Below are positions 27,824-36,182 of a DNA stretch of 64,000 nucleotides, one piece after another; positions within the stretch are counted from its first letter, which is position 1, and each line of letters opens with the position of its first letter. The stretch spans positions 1 through 64,000 of IMG/VR virus record IMGVR_UViG_3300049845_000291. One strand, given 5' to 3'. The notes beneath the pieces are model-generated. The model was not told the origin of the DNA, did no database searches, and was given only the letters and a program-made list of their open reading frames with translations. Both the position numbers and the translations under genes were made by a program. Source of the stretch: a virus.

Positions 27824-28456
27824 ATGCAGGAAACCCTCAAGACAACCGTCACTACCAATGTTCTTATCAAGGATGATCTTGGGAACGTGCTGGTTGACAA
27901 AGCTAACGCCATTCACCCCGGGAACATGGCCACGGCCATTGCTCGGGGCCTGTCGAACTCGCCGAACTTCCAGATCTTCAAGATCAAGCTTGGCAACCAG
28001 GGCACGTACGTTGACAGCTCGCTGCAGGTTGTGTTCCGACCGCCAAACACCACTGGGACGACAGCTGATCTGTACAACCCAACATATGTCGAGGTTGTCG
28101 ACGACGCCAACTCCGGAGTTGGCGTCGGTAACAGCGTGACGTTCACAAACATCCCTTCCAGCACCTCAACTCGTGTGATCGTGACGTGCATCATCTCGGC
28201 TAATGAGGCGGTGAACCGGCCGACTGATGAGGCCGATTCAAGCACGACCAACGGTCTCGATGGTGTTGATGACGCGCCGGCCGAAGGCGAGTTCTACTTC
28301 GACGAGCTCGGTCTCTTCACCTCAGGTCTTGGCACACCATCGCTTCTGGATGAAAGCGAAGAGTTGATGCTGACGCACCTGATCTTTTCGCCGATTGAGC
28401 ACACAGGCAACCGTGAGCTCACCATCGTGTACACCTTGACCATCACGGTGACCTGA
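27824..28456 (+). CDS. Tail structural protein, probable fibre/baseplate connector
   Basis: 210 aa, ATG with AAGGAAC upstream and a late promoter. The segment 'HPGNMATAIARGLSNSPN' then 'FKIKLGNQGTYVD' (about 30-65) is a pattern seen in small virion proteins of T4-like and other large phages ('NMA--IARGLAN', 'GNGGT-VD'), generally annotated only as structural. The C-terminal half is strand-rich ('RELTIVYTLTITV'). It lies between the giant proteins and the fibres, so it may attach a fibre to the baseplate. No enzyme signature. Function is inference from position. Confidence 0.6.
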   Translation: MQETLKTTVTTNVLIKDDLGNVLVDKANAIHPGNMATAIARGLSNSPNFQIFKIKLGNQGTYVDSSLQVVFRPPNTTGTTADLYNPTYVEVVDDANSGVGVGNSVTFTNIPSSTSTRVIVTCIISANEAVNRPTDEADSSTTNGLDGVDDAPAEGEFYFDELGLFTSGLGTPSLLDESEELMLTHLIFSPIEHTGNRELTIVYTLTITVT

Positions 28457-28463
28457 TAGTTTC

Positions 28464-28469
28464 TAAATA
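28464..28469 (+). promoter_or_regulatory. Late promoter TAAATA for the PKD fibre gene
   Basis: TTCTAAATACAGC, 23 nt before the GTG start at 28493. Confidence 0.7.
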
Positions 28470-28492
28470 CAGCGACCAACACGGGAAGCACA

Positions 28493-30169
28493 GTGAAGCT
28501 CAATTTTCGTCAAGGCCTAGCTCGGTATCAGCGTGACAGCTCAGGAAACCCGACGTTCCTACAGAAATCGTCGGACGGTCTGCATGTCAACCTAGTTGTT
28601 GCCCCCACCACGACACTGATCGTGTTCGCGCACCGTGACGCCACGTACTTGGTCGAGGAACCAAAGACAGTGCTCAGCGCGTGGGGTCCACTGCCAGGCA
28701 TCAACACCAAACACCTGTACTGGGATGTGAATGCGCTCACAGGTCAGCTGACCCGCGGGTTCACCACCATCACTCCACTGTACACCTCGACGGCACCGAA
28801 CTCCCCTGTCTTCGATCAGCATTGGTTCAGCACCGTTGATCAGGTGATGTACGTCTGGAACGGCAGGACATGGGTCGAGAAGATCCGCTGCTTTGCCGGT
28901 ACCTTCACCACGAATGTCACGCCAGCACCTCTTGGATCGCAGGCTGGCATCAATGGTGATTTTGAAGCTGGACACATCCTGCTTGATTCGTACGGCCAGC
29001 CGCTGCGGCAGCGAAACCCAGCTGATCCACCTCATGTGCTTGCTCGGTTCGTCACGTCAGTCTCGTGGCTGAACGTCGTCAACAACTCGAACACGCAAAC
29101 TCGGGTCGAGTCCAAGCTCATGTCCGGCATGGCCTCGGAAGAGATCGGCGAGAACAGCTGCGTCATCCTGCAGCCAGGACGCCGCATCGCCCTAGCACGC
29201 AGCACTGATTACACGACTCGTGTCGCTGGCATCGTGCTCGAGGGTTTGAACGAGAGCGAGATCGGCACGATTATTGAAAGTGGCGTCGTCAAGTCTGACA
29301 CATGGAACTGGCCGGATACTGCCGTCAACCGCCCACTGTTCTGTGGCGCAACTGGGCAGCTCACGCTGACACCGCCTGGCGTCGGCGTTAGTCAGCAAGT
29401 CGGCTTTGTGCTAGATCCAAACTCGATCTTTGTGCGGATCCAATCGCCCATTGTTTTGGAGGATCCTGGCACCATCCCTATCGGGCCGCCGCCAACCAGC
29501 GCGCCAACTGCGAACTTCACGCTGACTCCAGCGACGGGCACGGCACCGCTCACAGTGAACTTCACGAGCACAAGCGAGATTGGCGACACGTACGAGTGGG
29601 ACTTCGAGAACAACGGCTTTTGGGATGGTACCGGCCCCGTTATCTCGCACACGTACTCCACGCCTGGGAGCTACACAGTTCGGCACCGCGTTGCCAACAC
29701 TGTCGGCGACGACACCGAGATCAAACCGAACGTCGTCACGGTTCTCCCAAGTGTCACTGATCCGATCAACACGAACCTTGAGATCATCTTTGGCGCGCCG
29801 CCAGAGGTCTTTGGTGGTTCAGCATTTGGTGTTCAGGTCATCTCTCGCAATGACGGCTTGCTCAGCGCGTCAGCTGCCTCGAGGATCGTGATCATCAGGA
29901 CGAGCACTGGCGCACCCGTCGAGATCTTGAACAATGGTGGCGCAACGGTCACGAGCACAGGTGCTGGCACTTCTGGTTCTCCGACACTGACAACCTTGAC
30001 CTTCCCATTGATCGGCCTGCCGTCAGGCGATTCAGCGGTATCAACCATCACACTAAGAGCGCCGGCCGGCTCAATGAGAGTTCTGCTGCAAGCCTCCATC
30101 AGTTCACCTGAGGTAGACGCTAATCTCGGCGACAACACCTCAACGACCGAGATTCGGGTGCGCACATGA
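28493..30169 (+). CDS. Tail fibre-type protein with PKD and CARDB-like domains
   Basis: 558 aa, GTG start with GGGAAG upstream. Residues 1-~325 are an unrecognised beta-rich virion part containing 'DQHWFSTVDQVMYVWNGRTW'. Residues ~342-425 are a PKD domain: 'PTANFTLTPATGTAPLTVNF', 'YEWDFENNG', 'ISHTYSTPGSYTV' are its hallmark strands. Residues ~428-558 resemble a CARDB/DUF11-type Ig-like domain, ending 'LGDNTSTTEIRVRT'. Such Ig-like domains on phage virions are thought to hold weakly to cell-surface sugars. ATGA overlap with the next gene suggests they are made in proportion. Fibre identity is inferred from neighbours. Confidence 0.68.
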   Translation: MKLNFRQGLARYQRDSSGNPTFLQKSSDGLHVNLVVAPTTTLIVFAHRDATYLVEEPKTVLSAWGPLPGINTKHLYWDVNALTGQLTRGFTTITPLYTSTAPNSPVFDQHWFSTVDQVMYVWNGRTWVEKIRCFAGTFTTNVTPAPLGSQAGINGDFEAGHILLDSYGQPLRQRNPADPPHVLARFVTSVSWLNVVNNSNTQTRVESKLMSGMASEEIGENSCVILQPGRRIALARSTDYTTRVAGIVLEGLNESEIGTIIESGVVKSDTWNWPDTAVNRPLFCGATGQLTLTPPGVGVSQQVGFVLDPNSIFVRIQSPIVLEDPGTIPIGPPPTSAPTANFTLTPATGTAPLTVNFTSTSEIGDTYEWDFENNGFWDGTGPVISHTYSTPGSYTVRHRVANTVGDDTEIKPNVVTVLPSVTDPINTNLEIIFGAPPEVFGGSAFGVQVISRNDGLLSASAASRIVIIRTSTGAPVEILNNGGATVTSTGAGTSGSPTLTTLTFPLIGLPSGDSAVSTITLRAPAGSMRVLLQASISSPEVDANLGDNTSTTEIRVRT

Positions 30170-31095
30170 GCTACAAAGTCCTTTACTACAACACCCAGAC
30201 AGGCGAGTGGGGTCGCCTTCCAGACAACTCGCTCATCAACGCGGGCGGTGTCGAAGGGCCGTACTTCACGGTCGGTGGCCGCGCACTCATGTTCGCGGAC
30301 GGCACAAGCACCAGTCCAACTGGCGGTGGTGTCACGCTGCAGAGCGTGTACGAGAATTCCCCATCAGGAAATCTTGACCTAGTCACCGGCAAACACCTGT
30401 CGTTTACGGCCGGGAACAACTCGTACTTTGCGGTCAACGCCGATACCGGCAAGGTCACGATCAGCGGCGACCTTGAGGTTCTTGGCAGCTCCACGGTCAT
30501 TGAAGGCGTCATCGCTAACACCGACCAGGTCTTTATCCGCCCACCATCTGGTGCCGCGAGCGCGCTGATCATTGAGCCGATGACCGCGGTCGCGATGGCT
30601 GCCCCGCTGATATCGATTCGGCACAGCAACGGCGGGCCGATCGACCTGCAGCTTGATCCGAACGGCAACACATACATTCGGAACCTGAGCGTTGGCTCAA
30701 ACATGACAGTTGTTGGCACGATCAACGGTGTTGATCTTGTCACTCTGTTCAACAGCTTTACAAACCACACTGACGGGTCTGCTTCAACCAAGCACCGTGC
30801 TGATCAGGTCTCAGTAGACGAAACGAATCTTGATGTTCTTGAGGGCAATGATGTCCAGGAGATCATCGAGGACTTGGATCAAAAGCTGGTCCGCACATTC
30901 CGTCATAACCAATTGACTGCAGGTTCAGTCTGGACAGTTACCCACAACCGCGCGTCAAACAGCCCGACGGTGACCGTGTACGACAGTACCGGCGAGCAAG
31001 TCTGGCCGGACCGCATCCAGATCGTATCACCGAACCAAGTACAGATTCACTTCAACACGCCAATCGCTGGATCAGCCGTCATGCTGTTCTTTTGA
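30166..31095 (+). CDS. Tail fibre-like protein with C-terminal TWTV-HN domain
   Basis: 309 aa, coupled to the PKD gene (ATGA). The middle ('TGKVTISGDLEVLGSSTVIEG', 'NTYIRNLSVGSNMTVVGTIN') is typical fibre-shaft beta sequence, followed by 'TKHRADQVSVDETNLDVLEG' and a short coiled coil ('VQEIIEDLDQKL', about 230-241). The last ~65 residues ('GSVWTVTHNRASNSPTVTVYD...FNTPIAGSAVMLFF') are the small beta domain repeated in five other places up to 35442. The likely role is a trimeric fibre segment with a tip domain. Confident of the fibre class, not of the receptor. Confidence 0.7.
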   Translation: MSYKVLYYNTQTGEWGRLPDNSLINAGGVEGPYFTVGGRALMFADGTSTSPTGGGVTLQSVYENSPSGNLDLVTGKHLSFTAGNNSYFAVNADTGKVTISGDLEVLGSSTVIEGVIANTDQVFIRPPSGAASALIIEPMTAVAMAAPLISIRHSNGGPIDLQLDPNGNTYIRNLSVGSNMTVVGTINGVDLVTLFNSFTNHTDGSASTKHRADQVSVDETNLDVLEGNDVQEIIEDLDQKLVRTFRHNQLTAGSVWTVTHNRASNSPTVTVYDSTGEQVWPDRIQIVSPNQVQIHFNTPIAGSAVMLFF

Positions 31096-31116
31096 TGGTC
31101 CCTGAAGAGAATCTCG

Positions 31117-31122
31117 TAAATA
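31117..31122 (+). promoter_or_regulatory. Late promoter TAAATA for the 75-aa gene and main fibre
   Basis: TCGTAAATAGGTT, 22 nt before ATG 31145. Confidence 0.65.
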
Positions 31123-31144
31123 GGTTCGGAAAAGAACAGCTAAG

Positions 31145-31372
31145 ATGAAGCAAGACGTAGAAACCAGCGATATTGTTCTGGCGGCGACCTTGAAAGTCAA
31201 GGGTTTTCGTTTGGACCGTATTGAAAAAGATGGTCGAAGAGGAGTCTTTTGCTTCGCAGATGTCGACACGAAGGTGTTGGACGAATTCAATCTTGGACAG
31301 GCGTTGGTGGAGCCTGTTGCCTTGAACAACGCCGTTAAGGCACTGACCACCGCGACAAAGAGGATCCTTTAA
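31145..31372 (+). CDS. Small DUF5659-like protein
   Basis: 75 aa. 'TSDIVLAATLKVKGFRLDRIE' then 'RRGVFCFAD' and 'EPVALNNAVKALTTATKRIL' follow the pattern of the small phage DUF5659 family (d-yLAAyLk-kGfkl--i---g-rvfF-F). The function of that family is not known to me. It sits nine bases before the main fibre gene, behind the same late promoter, so it may be a fibre assembly helper or simply co-transcribed. Confidence 0.6.
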   Translation: MKQDVETSDIVLAATLKVKGFRLDRIEKDGRRGVFCFADVDTKVLDEFNLGQALVEPVALNNAVKALTTATKRIL

Positions 31373-31381
31373 GGAGAAATC

Positions 31382-34282
31382 ATGAAGATCAATGGCTCAC
31401 TCGTATTTGACGCGTCATCCGCGTCAGAGATTCAAAACCTTCGCATTCAGAAGGTCACTGGCACCAATCCGACTCACACCGAAGCGGACCGCGGTCGCCT
31501 GATTTACAACACGACCGACAACAAGGTCTACGTTGGTGGCGCTTCCGCATGGGTTGCAATCGCTACTGGCGGTGACGCTGCGGCGCTTGCCGCTCGTGTT
31601 GACAACCTGGTCACGACCCTCGGGCTGACTGACTCGGAAGGCGTGTTCAACGCTTCCGCTGTCAACACCGCGCTGGCAAACGCCGACGGTGCAACGAACC
31701 TGTTCGAAGTCCTGCAAGACCTTGACGCTGCTATCACGGCAGCTGCTGGTGTTGACACCCTCGACGAGCTGGCTGACGTCACGCTGAACACGAACGTCGC
31801 TGGGCAGGTTCTGCGCTACACCGGCACGGTTTGGGCGAACCACACTCCAGTGTTGGCTGACATCACTGATGTTACTGCCACCGCCGCTGAAGTGAACTTG
31901 GCTCTGGACGGCATCACCGCATCGGCAGCTGAGCTGAACATCCTAGACGGCGTCATCGGCACGAGTGCTGCTGACATCTCGTCGATTGCTGGCTATGCTG
32001 CTCAAGGCGTTTCCGCTACAGAGTTTGGTTACGTCAACAACGTCACATCGCCAATCCAAACGCAACTGGACAGCAAGCAGTCCGGTGATGCAACGTTGAC
32101 CGCCTTGGCCGCGTTGAACAGCGATGCTGGACTCGTCGTCCAGACTGGCGCTGATACCTTCACCAAGCGTTCACTGGTCCAGCCTTCTGCTGGCATCACG
32201 ATCGCCAATGCCGACGGCCAAGCTGGCAACCCAACGTTTGCTCTGGCAAACGATCTGGCGGCCCTTGAAGGTCTTGCAACGACGGGCTATGTTGTTCGTA
32301 CAGGCGATGGCACCATGGCCACGCGTACGATCGACGGCAATGCTGGACGCATCGTTGTTTCGGACGCAGGTGGCGTTGCCACCAACACCAACATCGATCT
32401 GGCAACCCTGACCGACGCTGGCACTGGCACGTTCCTGAAGTTGACTCGCGACACCTACGGTCGCGTTTCAGGCACGACGGCTGTTGTTCAATCAGACATC
32501 ACCGGTCTGGTTGACAGCGTGTACGTCAAAATTTCCGGCGACGCCATGACCGGCTCCCTGGACATGGGTGGAAACTCGGTCACCAACCTGGCAAGCCCAG
32601 TTGGCGCCACCGATGCAGCTACCAAGGGGTACGTTGACGCTGTTGCTTCTGGCTTGGCCGCTAAGCCAGCCGTTGAAGTTGCTGCCGTTGGTTCAGCTGG
32701 CCTGACGTCTCTTGGTTCGTTCACGTACAACAACGGCACCGCTGGTGTTGGTGCTACGCTGACTGCCACCGCAAACGGCGCGTTCCCAACTGTTGACGGA
32801 TACACGCTGAACAGCACGACCCCGGGTCTGAACGGTGTCCTGATTGCCTTCCCGAACGGTACTGCTGACGCGGTGTACAACGGTCGGTACAACCTTACAC
32901 AGCTCGGTAACGGCTCAACCCCTTGGGTACTGACTCGTTGCGGCCTGTGCGATGAGAGCACCGAGATCGAAGGTGCATACGTCTTCGTCAAGCAAGGTAC
33001 GAACTACCAAGGTACTGGTTGGGTTCAAGTTCACAACCCAAGCGATCCAGACAGCACGATCACGGTCGGCACCGATCAGATCTGGGTGTACCAGTTCTCG
33101 TCAGCTGGTACGGTCCAAGCTGGTACTGGTCTGTCGCAGTCTGGTACGGTCATCAACGTCAACCTTGGCGCTGGTATCTTTGAAGGTCCAGCTGACGCAG
33201 TTGGTATCGATCTGTTCACGCCAACTGCTGGCGCGCTGATCCTGACGACAAACGGCACGACTCGTGAGAGCCCAATTTCACTGCTTGGCCAGCTGCACCT
33301 GTTGCTTGCCTCTGGTGGTGGTCTGACGCAGGACTCAACTGGTCTGTACATCCCAGCTTCTGGTGTGACGAACGCCATGCTGGCGAACAACACGATCACG
33401 ATCAACGCTGATGCCGGTGGCACTGACAACGTGGCGCTGGGCGAAACGATCCTGTTCGCTGGCAGCTCGGTTCAGGGTATCTCCACCAACCGCTCTGGCG
33501 ACAACACGATCACCATCGCTGGTATCGATGCCTCGGCCACGCAGAAGGGTGTTGCAAGCTTCAACGCGACCGAGTTCTCGGTCACTGCTGGCGCCGTGTC
33601 TCTTGGTACCCTACCAGTTGCGAAGATCGCTACCCCGACAATCGGCTTCGTTGGTACGAACGCCTCGTCGGACACCGTAACACTGGGTGAGTCCTTCACC
33701 TTCGTCGACGGCGGTTCGCTGGCGCAAGCTGCTCTGGTATCGGTCGTCATCGGCACGAACAGTGGAACGATCGCACTGCGTCAAGCAACAACCACCGCAG
33801 CTGGCGTGGCAAGCTTCAGCGATCAGCACTTCAGCGTCACGGCTGGTGCAGTCAGCCTGAACGCAACGATCGGTGATCTGACGAACGTTGCAGCCGGTGC
33901 TGATGCAGCTTCAGCTAATGACGTTCTGTCGTTTGTTGGTGGTGAGTGGACGAACGTTACTCGCGCTGCAGTCGTTGGATCTGCCAACCTTGGTGACCTG
34001 GCTGACGTTGGTACCGCAACGCCAACTGACGGCCACCTGCTGGTCGGCAACGGCACATCATGGAACAACCAGAAGGCTTACCACCTGCACGACCAAACCG
34101 CACCGGACACGACGTGGACCGTGGTGCACAACCTTGGCCAGCAGTTCTGCGTCGTCACCGTGATCGACAGCACAAATGAAGTGGTCATTCCACAGTCGAT
34201 CGTCTTCGGTGGCGTTTCGGAACTGACCGTGACCTTCAACACTGCCATCACCGGCAAGGTTGCTGTCATGGGTATCGCGTAA
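31382..34282 (+). CDS. Main tail fibre protein (966 aa)
   Basis: ATG 31382 with AAGGAG upstream. The N-terminal ~30 residues fold into an attachment part. A 'DNKVYVGGASAWVAI' turn follows, and then fibre signatures: 'LADITDVTATAAEVNLALDG', 'TASAAELNILDG' (around 160-185), 'TQLDSKQSGDATLTALAALN' and 'TDAATKGYVDA' (near 415-425). Residues ~430-600 form a different, Gly/Thr-rich segment ('LNGVLIAFPNGTADAVYNGRYN') that could be the receptor-binding knob. A shaft with repeated 'ITIAGIDASATQKGVASFN' strands follows, and the C-terminal TWTV-HNLG domain spans about 900-966. No chaperone domain is seen. It is followed by a strong terminator. Confidence 0.85.
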   Translation: MKINGSLVFDASSASEIQNLRIQKVTGTNPTHTEADRGRLIYNTTDNKVYVGGASAWVAIATGGDAAALAARVDNLVTTLGLTDSEGVFNASAVNTALANADGATNLFEVLQDLDAAITAAAGVDTLDELADVTLNTNVAGQVLRYTGTVWANHTPVLADITDVTATAAEVNLALDGITASAAELNILDGVIGTSAADISSIAGYAAQGVSATEFGYVNNVTSPIQTQLDSKQSGDATLTALAALNSDAGLVVQTGADTFTKRSLVQPSAGITIANADGQAGNPTFALANDLAALEGLATTGYVVRTGDGTMATRTIDGNAGRIVVSDAGGVATNTNIDLATLTDAGTGTFLKLTRDTYGRVSGTTAVVQSDITGLVDSVYVKISGDAMTGSLDMGGNSVTNLASPVGATDAATKGYVDAVASGLAAKPAVEVAAVGSAGLTSLGSFTYNNGTAGVGATLTATANGAFPTVDGYTLNSTTPGLNGVLIAFPNGTADAVYNGRYNLTQLGNGSTPWVLTRCGLCDESTEIEGAYVFVKQGTNYQGTGWVQVHNPSDPDSTITVGTDQIWVYQFSSAGTVQAGTGLSQSGTVINVNLGAGIFEGPADAVGIDLFTPTAGALILTTNGTTRESPISLLGQLHLLLASGGGLTQDSTGLYIPASGVTNAMLANNTITINADAGGTDNVALGETILFAGSSVQGISTNRSGDNTITIAGIDASATQKGVASFNATEFSVTAGAVSLGTLPVAKIATPTIGFVGTNASSDTVTLGESFTFVDGGSLAQAALVSVVIGTNSGTIALRQATTTAAGVASFSDQHFSVTAGAVSLNATIGDLTNVAAGADAASANDVLSFVGGEWTNVTRAAVVGSANLGDLADVGTATPTDGHLLVGNGTSWNNQKAYHLHDQTAPDTTWTVVHNLGQQFCVVTVIDSTNEVVIPQSIVFGGVSELTVTFNTAITGKVAVMGIA

Positions 34283-34301
34283 TCCAAGTCATTGGATCTT
34301 C

Positions 34302-34325
34302 AAGGCGGCTTCGGCCGCCTTTTTA
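34302..34325 (+). terminator. Intrinsic terminator of the main fibre transcript
   Basis: AAGGCGGC-TTCG-GCCGCCTT followed by TTT; 8-bp stem with a UUCG loop and a T run. It lies 20 bases after the fibre stop. Confidence 0.9.
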
Positions 34326-34368
34326 GTTTCCGGAAGCATTGATCTTTTAGTTTCCGGAAGCATTGATC
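34321..34368 (+). repeat. Perfect 24-bp tandem duplication
   Basis: Two identical copies of a 24-base unit (34321-34344 and 34345-34368) containing TTTCCGGAAGC, between the terminator and the next late promoter. TCCGGA makes each copy partly palindromic. Confidence 0.9.
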
Positions 34369-34371
34369 CCA

Positions 34372-34377
34372 TAAATA
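34372..34377 (+). promoter_or_regulatory. Late promoter TAAATA for the fibre-tip genes
   Basis: CCATAAATAGGAT, 23 nt before ATG 34401, directly after the tandem duplication. Confidence 0.75.
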
Positions 34378-34400
34378 GGATGACGAACTAAGGATCCAGC

Positions 34401-35003
34401 ATGAAGTTCTACGGGCACGCAAATCTCCAACAAAATGAGCTGCAGAACGCAGCTCTTTCGACTGTCACCGCTTTTCCACCCGACGCAAAGGTTGGTCAAG
34501 TTGCTTTCGTCAACAAGCGCGTGTACATCTGCGTGCAGGTTGATCCTGCGCCACCAATCTGGGTGCCGCTCACTCAGGAGATCACCGCGCACAAACATAC
34601 CCAGGAAACCTCGGCATTGACATGGACGGTGACACACAATTTGAACACCACGGCGGTTTCTGTGCAGGCCTTTGGCACCGACAACCGTGTCCTGATTCCC
34701 GACGAGATCGACGCGGTCAGTAACAACGTTGTGTCTATCTCGTTCAACACACCGTTGTCAGGTCGCGCAACGGTGTTGTCTGGCCACGAGACTGGCGAAG
34801 CAAAGCCAACGTACGCGTTGACGTACTACCAGAACACCGCCAGCACCACATGGACCATCGTGCACAACCTTGGGTACAACCCAATCTTGCGCGTGTTCAT
34901 TGGTCTCAATGAGGTGCAGCCCAACACGATTGCCCACCCAGATACGAACACCACGGTCATCACCTTTAGCACCGCCCAGGTTGGTTACGCGCGCTTGATC
35001 TGA
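34401..35003 (+). CDS. Fibre-associated protein with two tandem TWTV-HNL domains
   Basis: 200 aa, ATG with AAGGAT upstream. Residues 1-~65 ('LQQNELQNAALSTVTAFPPD', 'GQVAFVNKRVYICVQVDPAPPIWVPL') look like the N-terminal clamp of phage fibre proteins. Then come two copies of the small beta domain: 'ALTWTVTHNLNTTAVSVQAF...FNTPLSGRATVL' (~72-128) and 'STTWTIVHNLGYNPILRVFI...FSTAQVGYARLI' (~143-200). It is the first of three neighbouring genes built from this domain. Likely a short fibre or an accessory tip; receptor binding is inferred only from the domain's place at fibre ends. Confidence 0.65.
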   Translation: MKFYGHANLQQNELQNAALSTVTAFPPDAKVGQVAFVNKRVYICVQVDPAPPIWVPLTQEITAHKHTQETSALTWTVTHNLNTTAVSVQAFGTDNRVLIPDEIDAVSNNVVSISFNTPLSGRATVLSGHETGEAKPTYALTYYQNTASTTWTIVHNLGYNPILRVFIGLNEVQPNTIAHPDTNTTVITFSTAQVGYARLI

Positions 35004-35011
35004 GGACAATC

Positions 35012-35236
35012 ATGTTGACCAAGAAGATCGCCACAACTTATCGGCACGTTCAGTCAACCGCCTCGACAATCTGGTCATTGGGGCACAACCTAGACATGCA
35101 TCCAATCATTGAGGCCTATGTGACCGAAGGTGGACAGCTGCTCAAAGTGATTCCGCAGCGGATTACATACGTAGACCCTAATAACGCTGAGCTTGAGTTC
35201 AGTTATCCAATCACTGGCTTTGCCACGGTGGTCTGA
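35012..35236 (+). CDS. Stand-alone TWTV-HNL domain protein (first)
   Basis: 74 aa, ATG with GAGGAC upstream. Almost the whole protein is one copy of the fibre-tip domain: 'STIWSLGHNLDMHPIIEAYV', a short loop, 'KVIPQRITYVD' and the closing 'EFSYPITGFATVV'. There is no shaft or attachment part, so it must act alone, as an oligomer, or bound to a fibre made by a neighbour. The stop overlaps the next start (TGATG). Role inferred from resemblance to the C-termini of the fibres at 30166 and 31382. Confidence 0.62.
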   Translation: MLTKKIATTYRHVQSTASTIWSLGHNLDMHPIIEAYVTEGGQLLKVIPQRITYVDPNNAELEFSYPITGFATVV

Positions 35237-35442
35237 TGAATGCAATAACCTTCACGCAACTCAATCCGGCAACCACATGGACCATCAACCACGGCTTTGG
35301 GCACAAGCCAGCGGTTGACGTGATCATCGACACTGGGCAGGGTCGGGTCAAGATCATGCCACAAGAGGTTCGCCATGTATCTGACACGCAGCTCATGATC
35401 ACGTTTGCAAACCCAGAGTCTGGGGTTGCCAGGCTCGCATAA
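35236..35442 (+). CDS. Stand-alone TWTV-HNL domain protein (second)
   Basis: 68 aa, coupled to the previous gene by TGATG. Another single copy of the domain: 'ATTWTINHGFGHKPAVDVII', 'VKIMPQEVRHVSD' and 'ITFANPESGVARLA'. The sequence has drifted far from its neighbour, so this is not a recent duplication. Two consecutive single-domain genes suggest a hetero-oligomer or alternative tips. Followed by 18 bases and the spanin genes. Confidence 0.6.
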   Translation: MNAITFTQLNPATTWTINHGFGHKPAVDVIIDTGQGRVKIMPQEVRHVSDTQLMITFANPESGVARLA

Positions 35443-35460
35443 CCAGATGAAAGATCTCCC

Positions 35461-35862
35461 ATGTTCAGCACGAAACTTGTTGCGATCGCGGCAGCGGCCG
35501 TTTTGATTCCAACCCTGGCCTTTTCTGGCTGGACATACATCAAGCTCAAGAACGCTGAGGCTGACAAAGCTGAAGCGATCTCTCAGCGTGATGCGATGGC
35601 AACACAGCTTGATCTGGCGGTGCAGGCTAACCAAACCAGCCAGGCCACGATCGATCAGCTCAAGGCCGAGAAGCAAGACATTGAGGCCGCGCTGGCCAGC
35701 CTTGAGGCCCTACGTCGGAGGGACCGCGCCACCATCGCCGGTCTGTCTAAGGCCATCACTGAACAAGCCAACAACCCTGAAAACCAGGTCAAGCTTAGTC
35801 CCGTGCTGCAGCAGATCGTTGATCAGATCCAGCAACAGCGTAGCTCTCGAGGTGTCAAATGA
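35461..35862 (+). CDS. Inner-membrane spanin (Rz-like)
   Basis: 133 aa. Residues 5-27 ('LVAIAAAAVLIPTLAFSGW') are a single N-terminal membrane anchor; residues ~28-105 form a long charged coiled coil rich in Glu, Lys and Gln, and the tail is Gln-rich. This is the layout of i-spanins, which sit in the inner membrane with the coil in the periplasm and fuse inner and outer membranes at the last step of lysis of Gram-negative hosts. The gene overlaps the lipoprotein gene by ATGA, the usual i-/o-spanin arrangement. Sequence alone does not give the family. Confidence 0.78.
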   Translation: MFSTKLVAIAAAAVLIPTLAFSGWTYIKLKNAEADKAEAISQRDAMATQLDLAVQANQTSQATIDQLKAEKQDIEAALASLEALRRRDRATIAGLSKAITEQANNPENQVKLSPVLQQIVDQIQQQRSSRGVK

Positions 35863-36182
35863 GAAGCTTACTACTCATCCCCGTTCTGTTGGCCCTTGTC
35901 GGCTGCGAGACGTTCGTGAAGCGTGAAACGGTCGTTGAGACGCGGTACGTGGTGCGCACCGCCGTCGAGGACCAGAAGCGACTGCCACCGTACCCACCAC
36001 CCATTGACGTCAAGACCGCCTCTCAGCTGGAGCTTGCACAGTGGATCCTAGCCAGTGAAGAGCGCCAATGGCGGCTCGAGGCGATCATCGCCGAGCTCAT
36101 CAAGTTCTATGAGAAGCCGGTGACGAAGGAAGAGCAAGACAAGGTCAAGGACGAAAAGAAAGATCCTCCTAAGGAGAACTGA
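35859..36182 (+). CDS. Outer-membrane spanin lipoprotein (Rz1-like)
   Basis: 107 aa. A lipoprotein signal peptide 'MRSLLLIPVLLALVGC' has its lipobox Cys at residue 16, followed by a Pro-rich stretch ('RLPPYPPPID', about 47-56) as in Rz1 proteins and a charged C-terminus ending in Lys/Glu/Asp. It starts four bases inside the i-spanin gene and is not embedded in it. Together the pair would span the periplasm. The C-terminal extension is longer than in lambda Rz1. The stop overlaps the lysin start (TGATG). Confidence 0.78.
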   Translation: MRSLLLIPVLLALVGCETFVKRETVVETRYVVRTAVEDQKRLPPYPPPIDVKTASQLELAQWILASEERQWRLEAIIAELIKFYEKPVTKEEQDKVKDEKKDPPKEN

